Shown: positions 22,185 to 32,739 of the stretch, in pieces
Numbering within the stretch: position 1 is the first letter of the stretch
Layout: every line of letters begins with the position of its first letter
NCBI RefSeq assembly: GCF_002575655.3
Contig: NC_053035.3
Span: forward strand, 87,445,322-87,509,321
DNA: 64,000 nucleotides
Direction of reading: 5' to 3'
Source of the DNA: Aegilops tauschii subsp. strangulata
Taxonomy: Eukaryota > Streptophyta > Magnoliopsida > Poales > Poaceae
Position numbers and translations under genes: made by a program
The notes under the pieces: model-generated
Told to the model about the DNA's origin: nothing
The model's input: the letters and a program-made list of their open reading frames with translations, nothing else
Database searches by the model: none

Positions 22185-23869
22185 GCATGTTATCGGCACT
22201 TACGAAACATTCGATGGTGCTGTACCTTATGTTCCATGTTTTGCGGAATGGCCGTCAGATGGTCACTGACCTTGCTGGGACTATATTGTCTTCATAAATT
22301 TAGCCATGGAGAATATGCAACACCTTCCAGTAGCTAATGCTTACTTGTATGAATGAGTCTAGTCATTTGATATATCGGCTGCATCTAGTGCTAATCATTA
22401 TGGTCCACCTGTTAGCTCTTGGTGTGGGGTAACTGTGAGGGTATATTATCTATGTTTGAAATTTGGTTGGATTTTCACCTCTTTATTTTTCGTTTAAGAT
22501 TGGAGATGCTTATCTCTTGTTGCAAGTACATTTATCTTTTATGGACAACTTGTTATCCATCGATTCTGAATATTGATATCGCCTTGTTCTTCTGCACATG
22601 TTAAAGATTGGAGATGCCTATCTCTTGTACGTTTATTATTCTTCCATTTTATTTCACTTCAGTAAGGGAAGAGGATTTCTCTAGGGGAGGAGAATAACAT
22701 GACCCTCCAGTGTATTTTTAGTTCTTGTTTCGATTGAGCTCTGTGTGACCATTCTCCTACTTGAATTATGACTAGACTGAAATATCTAGGCTGCCCTTGC
22801 GATTTTGTTTACTGTTATGTTAGTTTACAGTTTTTTCTCATCTTAATCCAAAATTGTGCAGTGAGTTCCTACATATGCAAATTTTTGCATATTGTCCAAA
22901 ATTATAACTGTATGCGCAAGAAGATGACAGTTTTCCTCAGTGAAATATACTCCTAATTACCAAAGGTTTTGATCAGTCAAGGCATGCATTTTCCCCTCAT
23001 AAACCTAAGCACTCCTTCCATGTGTCACTGCCATTTGGCAGCATCCACTAGAACGTAAAACACAAACTGTATAACGACCAGTTCCTGGGCATCTAGCATT
23101 GCGATTGTCAGTGTTGGTTCCAGCGACAGTTTTATTTACCTGTATATAAGTGTGAGCCTGAGAGACTATCTAGATTCTAGAGGATGGTCACTGACAGAGA
23201 AAATAAGCCAAGAACTATAGTCACCAAGGTGTCCATCCCGAACTCCCAGTTCCTTCCAATCAGAAACCAATGAGGGTTACAACATGGAAACCCTCTAATA
23301 TTGTCCATAATTAAGAGGAAACTTATATCTTAGGCAGAGAAATAACAGAGTAGTATTGATCCAGTTAACAAACATCAAAACAGAGATGAAACTATTTTGA
23401 CATCTCCTAATAAGGAATTAAAGAGCATGGGCGTCTTGCTTTACTAAGCCAAAGCATTCTAGGAAGACAAAATAACAAGAGCCATTTGCCTTGTAAGCCT
23501 TGAGAAATGCAATGGACAACCTAGGCAAAATAAATAAATAAAGTGATGGGTTTTTTATTTTTCTAAATATTTTTTGAATTTAAGATTTTTTTTTAACATT
23601 TCGTGAACTTTTTTGTAAAAGTTAATAGCCAACAACCTGGTCAGTTGTGCATGATTACGGTGAACAGTCAACTACTACTCTGTTGTGTCAAAGCATCTTA
23701 CACTATGAAACAGAAGGAGTAGCTACCTTTTCTTTATGAAACAGCAACTAGCGATCTCTTTTTGAGGACTATACCCGTCACCACCCATTGGTTGGGGGAG
23801 GGGGGGGGGGGGGGGGGGGGAGGCCTTAGAGAACACGAACCTTCGCTTGTGGACAAACCGTAACATGAT
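22185..23869 (+). pseudogene. F-box gene tail, duplicated copy B
   Basis: Carries only the final codons of an F-box gene (encoding HVIGTYETFDGAVPYVPC and then AEWPSDGH, stop at 22267) and 1.6 kb of 3' flank. There is no F-box and no start. Relative to the intact gene it has Glu for Gln and Asp for Asn, changes it shares with copy C. The 5' side is a repeat, not gene sequence, so it cannot be expressed as an F-box protein. A poly-G run at 23796-23820 is in the same place as in copy A. Confidence 0.85.
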
Positions 23870-24124
23870 AACTTAAAAATGGGTAATATATGTCAGTAGG
23901 ATCCTCTCCTACTGTCTTTGATTGCTCAAAAAAAAACTAGCGACCTTTTTTTTTTGGTGTGGCAATTGGTGACATGGGATCGAGCAACGAGCGACCCGAG
24001 CGAGCGAGGAGGAGCAACGATCGAGCGCTCGTGCTTAATGGGCCGGATCAATCAACTTTCTATGTGGGCGCCGGAACCATGAATCGACGCTAAAGGCATC
24101 CATTAGACGAAATCATTAATTGAG
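23870..24124. other. Spacer between copies B and C
   Basis: About 250 bp with a TCGAGCAACGAGCG-rich segment and no coding potential. The end (CATTAATTGAGGAGCATT) resembles 7305-7325, next to the other dispersed-repeat copy, so part of it probably belongs to that transposon. Confidence 0.4.
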
Positions 24125-24370
24125 GAGCATTGCTTCCAAAGATCACTTACACCTCGCCAGGTTACGTAATATGAGATTTTTCCTTTTTTCGTGGATTTGT
24201 TTATTCAAAACATTTTATCTCTTAATCGTGCGTCCAAATCTCGAACCGTTTTTACTGTCGGATTTCTTACATCGAGACCTTCAAAACTAGATCTCATGTT
24301 ACTGGGTTTTGATGAACATTTTCTTCATGAAAGAACCGGACAAAAAATCAGATGAAAACACCTAACCAAG
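24125..24370 (+). repeat. Dispersed repeat, copy 3, fused to F-box tail
   Basis: Same sequence and same fusion point (AAGGCATGTTATCGGCAC) as 21961-22184. Confidence 0.75.
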
Positions 24371-24950
24371 GCATGTTATCGGCACTTACGAAACATTCGA
24401 TGGTTCTGTACCTTATGTTCCATGTTGTGCGGAATGGCCGTCAGATGGTCACTGACCTTGCTGGAACTATATTGTCTTCATAAATTTAGCCATGGAGAAT
24501 ATGCAACACCTAGCAACACCTTCCAGTAGCTAATGCTTAATTACTTGTATGAATGAGTCTAGTCATTTGATATATCGGCTGCATCTAGTGCTAATCATTA
24601 TGGTCCACCTGTTAGCTCTTGGTGTGGGGTAACTGTGAGGGTATATTATCTATGTTTGAAATTGGTTGGACTTTCACCTCTTTATTTTTCGTTTAAGATT
24701 GGAGATGCTTATCTCTTGTTGCAAGTACATTTATATTTTATGGACAACTTGTTATCCATCGATTCTGAATATTGATATCGCCTTGTTCTTCTGCACATGT
24801 TAAAGATTGGAGATGCCTATCTCTTGTACGTTTATTATTCTTCCATTTTATTTCACTTCAGTAAGGGAAGAGGATTTTTCTAGGGGAGGAGAATAACATG
24901 ACCCTGCAGTGTATATTTAGTTCTTGTTTCGATTGAGATCTGTGTGACCA
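24371..24950 (+). pseudogene. F-box gene tail, duplicated copy C (truncated)
   Basis: Encodes HVIGTYETFDGSVPYVPCCA then EWPSDGH, followed by 3' flank identical in order to copies A and B, and is cut at 24950 where Athila-lineage sequence begins. It has no upstream gene part. Confidence 0.85.
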
Positions 24951-25380
24951 CCCCTCCTGGGCGCGCCCCTCTGCCTCGTGGGCCCCTGGTGGCCCCCTTC
25001 ACTTATTCCAGCCACCACACACTCCTTCTTCCTCCCAAAAAAATCACCAACCAGCTCAAGCACGAGTTCTTTCTCATTTTGCTGCGATTTTTGATCTCCT
25101 TGCTCAAAGCTCCACTCACAAAACTGCTTTGGGAGATTGTTCTTCGGTTTGTGACTCCTCTAAGGGTCCAATTAGTTTTTGTTCTAGTGCTTTATTCATT
25201 GCAAATTTTTGCTGCCTAGGTGACCCTATTCTTGAGCTTGCATGTCAAATTTGTATGGTCCCAAGTAGTTCTAATGCATGATATAGTCTCTATGCACTTG
25301 TGGGAGTAGTTGCTATCAGTTTTGTTGAGTTTGGTTCACTTTTATTTTAAGTTACTAAAAATTTCAGAAATTTTCAGAAA

Positions 25381-26307
25381 ATGATGAAGAGATTATTGAG
25401 GGGCTCTTTGAGCCGAAGCTCGAGGAATAAGCAAAGTGAAGAGGATAAGAGGCCCAAATATAATCTCCCTCGCACCGCGGAAGTTCGGCCGTGTGAATGG
25501 CCTTGTGATGAGTTCTTAACAGCAGCCGGGATTCATGATGATTTTTATTCTTTGGCTAAGAATGCGGGCCTCACCGACTTCCTCCGCGACCAGCGCGAAC
25601 AGTATCTCTTACTCACTAATATTTTCGTGCAAAATTTTCATTTCCATGCTAGAAGATCACCACCTTCAGTGGAATTTTATTTATATGATGAGCATAAGGA
25701 GATGTCCCTTTTTGATTTCTGCCGGGTTTGTAAGATACCCTTTACGGGCAGCATAGAGGAACCACATCGTAATGATGTGGAAGGGTTTATTGATATAATT
25801 GCTGTAGGGGAAACGAGGAAAGTTTCTGATGCAAGAATTACTAGCATACATTTTCCGGTTTTGCGTTACTTTGCGATATTTGCTAGTAGATGTTTAATTG
25901 GTTGCGGAAACTGTGGAAACCTTAGTGCCCCTGATATTGTTATTCTGTGCCATGCCTTGTTGCGTGACAACACTTTTAGTCTAGGCGCTATTATTGCCAA
26001 GCGGTTAAGTCTGAACCGCACGAAGGGTCCCATCTTGGGAGGTATCTTCGCCTCGCGCCTCGCTGCACACTTTAACATACCTATTAGGCATTATGAGAAA
26101 AAAGAAAAGTTGTTGTCTCCTGTTTTTCTAGACTATAAGAGTATGGTAGCACATGATTTTATTGTTAAGAATAAGAAAAAGATGCTTAACTACAAACTGA
26201 TATTTGATAAAAATCACCTTGAGACTATTACTTTGCCTGCTCCTTCTTTGTTTGACTTATCTTCAGGCAAGTATCTTGTTCTGCCGGAGGCATTTCATGC
26301 CTACTAG
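25381..26307 (+). CDS. Athila-type retrotransposon ORF (post-pol, structural role unknown)
   Basis: A 308-codon frame from ATG ATG AAG. The sequence has the look of the Athila ORF family: an SRSSRNKQSEEDKRPK basic start, then RPCEWPCDEFLTAAGI, FYLYDEHKEMSLFDFCRVCK and RYFAIFASRCLIGCGNCGN. I assign it by general resemblance to the extra ORF found near the 3' end in this lineage; its biochemical role is unknown. A TAG ends it after AFHAY, but similar sequence (NQWYPEAPSQYDPNYNFGYP) continues in another frame to about 26500, so the C-terminus is lost by mutation. Confidence 0.65.
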   Translation: MMKRLLRGSLSRSSRNKQSEEDKRPKYNLPRTAEVRPCEWPCDEFLTAAGIHDDFYSLAKNAGLTDFLRDQREQYLLLTNIFVQNFHFHARRSPPSVEFYLYDEHKEMSLFDFCRVCKIPFTGSIEEPHRNDVEGFIDIIAVGETRKVSDARITSIHFPVLRYFAIFASRCLIGCGNCGNLSAPDIVILCHALLRDNTFSLGAIIAKRLSLNRTKGPILGGIFASRLAAHFNIPIRHYEKKEKLLSPVFLDYKSMVAHDFIVKNKKKMLNYKLIFDKNHLETITLPAPSLFDLSSGKYLVLPEAFHAY

Positions 26308-26309
26308 AA

Positions 26310-28504
26310 CCCCACACCAGCTACAGAGCCAGAGCCACAACCTGATTCTCCACGTCAGTCGGTTTACCAGTGGGATCTCCGAGGGGATCACCAATCAGTG
26401 GTACCCCGAGGCTCCATCTCAGTACGACCCCAACTATAACTTTGGATATCCGCCAGGCCAACCGTGGCCACAGACCAACTTAGGCCAAAAGTCTAAGCTT
26501 GGGGGAGTACGTATTTCTCACCGACATTACATTCATATTTACACACTCATTCTAGTTGTCGGTGCTCATACTTTTTCATTGTAATATCCATGTTAGTTTA
26601 TTTTCCATTTTATGCTTTCTTCTTGTGTGTTTGAAAAACCTTAAGAAAAACCAAAAAAATTAGTTGTAGCTTTTAGCTAGTTTACTTTCCATGCTTGTAG
26701 TAGTAATAATTAAATGAAAACCCCAAAAAAATTCTCGTTCTTCTTTTGCTTGTTGGGAGCTTTCCCGTGTAAATAGTTTTATTTCTTTTCTTTTCTTTGG
26801 GGGTCAAGAAGAGAAGACCTTAATGAAAATGTTGAAGTTGCTCTTGTATGCATTATTGTTGATTTAACCAAGATCCCATATTATCTTGTCTTCTCATGTG
26901 TGTCAGATGCTTGCAAATTCCAGCTTAGTCCAATGCACGTGCACTATTATTATTATTCACATCGTTCGGTCGTGCAAGTGAAAGACAATAATGACGATAT
27001 ATGATGGACTGATTGAGATGAGAGAAGCTGGTATGAACTCGACCTCTCTTGTTTTTGTAAATATGATTAGTTCATCGTTCCTGATTCAGCCTATTATGAA
27101 TGAAACATGTTTGCAATGACAATTAGAGATTATAGTTGCTTATGCCATGCTTAATTAGCTAGGAGTTTATAATGGTTTACCCTGCGTGCCAACATGCTAT
27201 TAAAATGGTTGTGATGTGGTATGATGGGGTGGTATCCTCCTTTGAACGATTCAAGTGACTTGACTTGGCACATGTTCACGCATGTAGTTGAAACAAAATT
27301 AACATAGCCTTCATGATATTTATGTTCATGGTGGATTATATCCTACTCATGCTTGCACTCAATGTTAATTAATTTTAATGCATGTTCATGACTGTTGTCG
27401 CTCTCTAGTTGGTCGCTTCCCAGTCTTTTTCTAGCCTTCACTTGTACTAAGCGGGAATACTGCTTGTGCATCCACTTCCATAAACCTCAAAGTTATTCCA
27501 TATGAGTCCATTATACCTTCCTATATGCGGTATCTACCTGCCGTTCCAAGTAAATTTGTATGTGCCAAACTCTAAATCTTCAAATGAAATTCTATTTTGT
27601 ATGCTCGAATAGCTCATGTATCAACTAGGGCTGTCTGTATCTTCCATGCTAGGCGGGTTATTCTCAAGAGTAGTGGACTTCGCTCCTCACTCACGAGAAA
27701 ATGGCTGGTCACCGGGATGCCCAGTCCCATGCTTTAAGCAAATCAAATCGGAATAATTGCAAACAAAACTCCCCCAGGGCTATTGCTAGTTGGAGGCACT
27801 CGTTGTTTCGAGCCAGCCAGGGATTGATGCTTGTTGGTGGTGGGGGAGTATAAACTTTACCATTCTGCTTGGGAACCGCCTATAATGTGTGTAGCATGGA
27901 AGATATCGAGATCTCTCAGTTGTTATGTTGACAATGAAAGTATGCCGCTCAAAATATTATTCATCTCTGCTTTAAAATCGAGCTCTGGCACCTCTACAAA
28001 TCCCTGCTTCCCTCTGCGAAGGGCCTATCTATTTACTTTTATGTTGAGTCATCACCCTCTTATTAAAAAGCACCAGCTGGAGAGCACCGCTGTCATTTGC
28101 ATTCATTACTATTAATTTATATTGGTATGACTATGACTGGATCTCTTTTACCATGAATTACAATGTTTAGTCAGTCCTTGATCTTCAGAGGTGCTCTGCA
28201 TTTATGTTTTGCGGTCTCAGAAAGGGCTAGCGAGATACCATCTTGTTATATCATATTATGATTGTTTTGAGAAAGTGTCGTCATCCAAGATTTATTATTA
28301 TTTCTTGCTAGTTGATTATGCCATTGTTATGAGTAAACATGAGACCTAAATGTTATTGTGAATATGGTTAGTTCATAATCTTTGCTGAAAACTTGAATGC
28401 TGGCTTTACATATTTACAACAACAAGAGCAAACCGAGTTTGTAAAAGTTTTTCTTTATCACTTTTAGTTTGTCAACTGAATTGCTTGAGGACAAGCAAAG
28501 GTTT
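26310..28504 (+). other. Non-coding 3' internal region of the Athila-lineage element
   Basis: Starts with the broken ORF end and a first AAGCTTGGGGGAGT at 26495-26508, and ends at the second copy that abuts the LTR. AT-rich, no ORF above 94 codons, no recognised gene. The same layout exists on the minus strand at 56061-62362. Confidence 0.6.
26495..26508 (+). promoter_or_regulatory. Internal polypurine-tract-like sequence
   Basis: AAGCTTGGGGGAGT, identical to the tract that abuts the LTR at 28505-28518. It may act as a second plus-strand priming site. Confidence 0.6.
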
Positions 28505-28518
28505 AAGCTTGGGGGAGT
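28505..28518 (+). promoter_or_regulatory. Polypurine tract of the Athila-lineage element
   Basis: AAGCTTGGGGGAGT directly before TGATACGTCTCC, the LTR start. This position shows that the LTR is the 3' LTR of a plus-strand element. Confidence 0.85.
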
Positions 28519-29282
28519 TGATACGTCTCCGTCGTATCTACTTTTCCAAACACTTTTGCCCTTGTTTTGGACTCTAACTTGCATGATTTGAATGGAACTA
28601 ACCCGGACTGACGCGGTTTTCAGCAGAACTGCCATGGTGTTGTTTTTGTGCAGAAATAAAAGTTCTCGGAATGACCTAAAACTTCACGGAGAATATTTTT
28701 GGAATTAAAAAAAATACTGGCGAAAGAATCAAGGCCAGAGGGCCCACACCCTGTCCACGAGGGTGGGGGGCGCGCCCCCTGCCTCGTGGGCCCCCTGGTG
28801 CTCCACCGACCTCAACTCCAACTCTATATATTCACGTTCGGGGAGAAAAAATCAGAGAGAAGGATTCATCGCGTTTTACGATACGGAGGCGCCGCCAAGC
28901 CCTAATCTCTCTCGGGAGGGCTGGTCTGGAGTCCGTTCAGGGCTCCGGAGAGGGGAATCCGTCGCCATCGTCATCATGAAACTTCCTCCATCACCAATTT
29001 CATGATGCTCACCGCCGTGCGTGAGTAATTCCATCATAGGCTTGCTGGACGGTGATGGGTTGGATGAGATTTACCATGTAATCGAGTTAGTTTTGTTAGG
29101 GTTTGATCCCTAGTATCCACTATGTTCTGAGATGATGTTGCTATGACTTTGCTATGCTTAATGCTTGTCACTAGGGCCCGAGTGCCATGATTTCAGATCT
29201 GAACCTATTATGTTTCCATGAATATATGTGAGTTATTGATCCTATCTTGCAAGTCTATAGTCACCTATTATGTGTTATGATC
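28519..29282 (+). repeat. 3' LTR of the Athila-lineage element, first part
   Basis: Begins TGATACGTCTCCGTCGTATC and contains the GGGCGCGCC segment and a CTATATATTCACG TATA-like motif near 28826. It is interrupted after TGATC at 29278-29282, the TSD of the Tat-lineage insertion. The rest is at 52808-53426; the rejoined length is about 1383 bp. Confidence 0.85.
29278..29282. repeat. TSD TGATC, left copy
   Basis: Matches 52803-52807 and frames the Tat-lineage Gypsy element. Confidence 0.9.
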
Positions 29283-30488
29283 CGTCGGTGTACAAAAAGA
29301 GGGGCACGCTTTTGTACCCCTTTACCTGTGCACGGGCAGTCAGAGCCGCGCCCACGGTCACACCAAGCAGAACAGGGGAGGTGAGCCAAGGTAAGACCGA
29401 AGCCCAAGATAATCAGAGCAACGCCAAGGCCGAGACCACAAAGAGCAGAGGGACGAAGCAGGTTCCCCCAGGAAGACTCTTGCCGGGGCAGCCTCAGCGG
29501 CCCCGGCAAGACCCTTGCCAGGGCAGCTCGCCCCACACCAATAGAGCGAGCCACCCTTGAGCCCACGGTCCCCAACGACATCATCCATGTGGGGCCAGGG
29601 CTCGGGAAGGCACCTCTGTGGTGGCATGCAGATCTTTGTGAAGACATATTCAAGATCAGATGAGGATTAGAAGACGACGATCCTCGGCAAGATCCTTGCC
29701 GAGGAAGGCCACCAGACCCCCGGCAAGGTCCTTGCTGGGGATGACAACGCGCCGCGGCAAGACCCTTCCCGGGCCACACGGCAAGACCCTTGCCGGGCCA
29801 CCCGGCAAGGCCCTCGCCAAAGACGCCAGCAGGGTCACCGCCAGGCCCACGCCAACCAAGCTTCCACCGCCGTTCACATGCAGCTGCCAGACCCAACCAG
29901 CTGGGCGGGCACCTGCGTGGCAACATGCAGCTCCCAGGCCAACTCATCGAGCGCTTGCGTGGCGGCATGCAGATCTTCGTGAAGGCTCCGCCACTGCGCC
30001 ACGTCAGCTGCCTGCCTGCCTCCATGGCACCACGCGCCTCACTGGCCAGGGCGCGTGTCAAAGCGAGGAGGAGCGGCGACGGACGGGATGGGCTCGTCCC
30101 CGTCCCCAATGAAGCAAGGGGATACCTAAGCTACGCATTAAATGCGTCTTGTCCTGTAATATGAGCGATAAGCTCAGGGCACTGTACGCCTTTCCACCTC
30201 CTGTGTGCCACTGTGGCAGCCCCTTCTGACTATAAAAGGAGGCCCATGGCATACTGGAGAAGGATTCGGCTCTTTCGAACCACGAACTGACCACAGCTAG
30301 TTCGAGAGCTCAAGAACTCTCTGAAATACACCCACCAAAGCAGGACTAGGGTTTTACGCATCCTCGCGGCCCGAACCTGGGTAAATGATCCTTGTGCTGT
30401 CTTCTAGCCCTGCTCTTCTCGCAACCCTGCGCCCCGGCAACCGTAGTAGGGATTCTTGTGATCCCATAGATGTCGTTCCACACCGACA
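29283..30488 (+). repeat. 5' LTR of the Tat-lineage element
   Basis: 1206 bp, from CGTCGGTGTACAAAAAG to TTCCACACCGACA. The first base is C where the other LTR has T, so the canonical TG end is broken. It is about 40 bp longer than the 3' LTR because of an indel in the CCGGCAAG repeat zone (29465-29520). TATAAAAG at 30231-30238 is the core promoter. Confidence 0.9.
30231..30238 (+). promoter_or_regulatory. TATA box in the Tat 5' LTR
   Basis: TATAAAAG, identical in the 3' LTR at 52545. Transcription would start about 30 bp downstream, leaving an R-U5 of about 220 bp. Confidence 0.75.
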
Positions 30489-30509
30489 TCTTTGGCGCGC
30501 CAGGTAGGG
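30489..30509 (+). promoter_or_regulatory. Putative primer-binding site of the Tat element
   Basis: TTTGGCGCGCCAGGTAGGG follows the LTR after two bases. The position fits a primer-binding site; I cannot assign the tRNA with confidence. Confidence 0.55.
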
Positions 30510-30562
30510 AGCGCAATTGTGAGAATCTGGTCTAGTAGTTAGCCTAGCAGTTCTTCGTCGCC

Positions 30563-30677
30563 ATGGATCCTAAGAAGAAGACGGCCACGGCGATCAGCTC
30601 GTTGGGAGCCAAACGGCCCGTGCCGGTGCGGACGAGCAGTGGACCGGTCGCGGAGAGGACCCGGGCCGCGGTCCGCG
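30563..30677 (+). pseudogene. Tat element gag, N-terminal 38 codons before the Copia insertion
   Basis: GCCATGGATCCTAAGAAG gives a well-placed start 75 bp after the LTR. The frame runs open to 30677, where the Copia element entered. It resumes after 39239, but the direct join is one frame off from the downstream gag frame, so a 1-nt indel also exists, perhaps in the C-run at 39337-39346. Confidence 0.65.
30673..30677. repeat. TSD CCGCG, left copy
   Basis: Matches 39235-39239 exactly; defines the Copia insertion into gag. Confidence 0.95.
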
Positions 30678-32412
30678 TGTTGGGGAACGTAGTAATTTAA
30701 ATAAAAAATCCTACGCACACGCAAGATCATGGTGATGCATAGCAATGAGAGGGGAGAGTGTTGTCCACGTACCCTCGTAGACCGAAAGCGGAAGCGTTAG
30801 CACAACGCGGTTGATGTAGTCGTACGTCTTCACGATCCGACCGATCAAGTTTTGAACGCACGACACCTCCGAGTTCAGCACACGTTCAGCCCGATGACGT
30901 CCCTCGAACTCCGATCCAGCCGAGTGTTGAGGGAGAGTTTCGTCAGCACGACGGCGTGGTGACGATGATGATGTTCTACCGACGCAGAGCTTCGCCTAAG
31001 CACCACTACAGTATTATCGAGGTGGACTATGGTGGAGGGGGCACCGCACACGGCTAAAAGATCAAAACGATCAATTATTGTCTCTAGGGTGCCCCCTGCC
31101 CCCGTATATAAAGGATGGAGGAGGTGCGTCCGGCCAGGAGGGGGCGCGCCAGGAGGAGTCCTACTCCCACCGGGAGTAGGACTCCCTCCCTTTTCCTAGT
31201 TGGATTAGGAGTGGAGGGGGAAAGAGGAGGGAGAGAGGAAGGAAAGGGGGGGGGGGGCGCCCCCCTCTCCTTGTCCTATTCGGACTAGGGGGGAGGGGCG
31301 CGCGGCCCTGCCCTGGCCGCCTCTCCTCTTCTCCACAAAGGCCCCCTATGGCCCATTAAGCCCCCGGGGGGTTCCGGTAACCCCTCGGTACTCCGGTAAA
31401 ATCCCGATTTCACCCGGAACACATCCGATATCCAAATATAGGCTTCCAATATATCAATCTTCATGTCTCGACCATTTCGAGACTCCTCGTCATGTCCGTG
31501 ATCACATTCGGGACTCCGAACAACCTTCGGTACATCAAAACATATAACTCATAATATAACTATCATCGAAACGTTAAGCGTGCGGACCCTACGGGTTCGA
31601 GAACTATGTAGACATGACCGAGACACGTCTCCGGTGAATAACCAATAGCGGAACCTGGATGCTCATATTGGCTCCCACATATTCTACGAAGATCTTTATC
31701 GGTCAGACCGCATAACAACATACGTTGTTCCCTTTGTCATTGGTATGTTACTTGCCCGAGATTCGATCGTCGGTATCTCAATACCTAGTTCAATCTCGTT
31801 ACCGGCATGTCTCTTTACTCATTCCATAATACATCATCCCGCAGCTAACTCATTAGTTGCAATGCTTGCAAGGCTTAAGTGATGTGCATTACCGAGTGGG
31901 CCCAGAGATACCTCTCCGACAATCGGAGTGACAAATCCTAATCTCGAAATACGCCAACCCAACAAGTACCTTCGGAGACACCTGTAGAGCACCTTTATAA
32001 TCACCCAGTTACGTTGTGACGTTTGGTAGCACACAAAGTGTTCCTCCGGTAAACGGGAGTTGCATAATCTCATAGTCATAGGAACATGTATAAGTCATGA
32101 AGAAAGCAATAGCAGAATACTAAACGATCAAGTGCTAAGCTAACGGAATGGGTCAAGTCAATCACATCATTCTCCTAATGATGCGATCCCGTTAATCAAA
32201 TGACAACTCATGTCTATGGCTAGGAAACATAACCATCTTTGATCAACGAGCTAGTCAAGTAGAGGCATACTAGTGACACTCTGTTTGTCTATGTACTCAC
32301 ACATGTATTATGTTTCCGGCTAATACAATTCTAGCATGAATAATAAACATTTATCATGAAATAAGGAAATAAATAATAACTTTATTATTGCCTCTAGGGC
32401 ATATTTCCTTCA
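30678..32412 (-). repeat. Copia 3' LTR (element orientation)
   Basis: 1735 bp, TGTTGGGGAACG to ATTTCCTTCA on the plus strand. A TATATA core lies near 31105. Open frames inside, such as 31834-32079, translate LTR sequence and are not genes. Confidence 0.95.
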
Positions 32413-32424
32413 GTCTCCCACTTG
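32413..32424 (-). promoter_or_regulatory. Copia polypurine tract
   Basis: Minus strand CAAGTGGGAGAC directly precedes the 3' LTR. Confidence 0.9.
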
Positions 32425-32739
32425 CACTAGAGTCAATAATCTAGATCACATCGCCATGTGATTTAACATCAATAGTTCACATCACCATGTGATTAACACC
32501 CATAGTTCACATCGTCATGTGACCAACACCCAAAGGGTTTACTAGACTCAATAATATAGTTCACATCGCTATGTGATTAACACCCAAAGAGTACTAAGGT
32601 GTGATCATGTTTTTCTTGTGAGAGAAGTTTAGTCAACGAGTCTGCCATATTCAGATCCGTATGTATTTTGCAAATTTCTATGTCTAGAATGCTCTGCTCG
32701 GAGCTACTTTAGCTAATTGCTCCCACTTTCAATATGTAT

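Noticed and set aside
24944..25219. 91-codon plus-strand frame at the Athila fragment start
   Set aside because: It begins at a recombination junction and translates non-coding leader.
29261..30164. 282-codon minus-strand and other frames in the Tat LTR
   Set aside because: Present in both LTRs only because the DNA is repeated; no domain, and they cross the LTR boundary.
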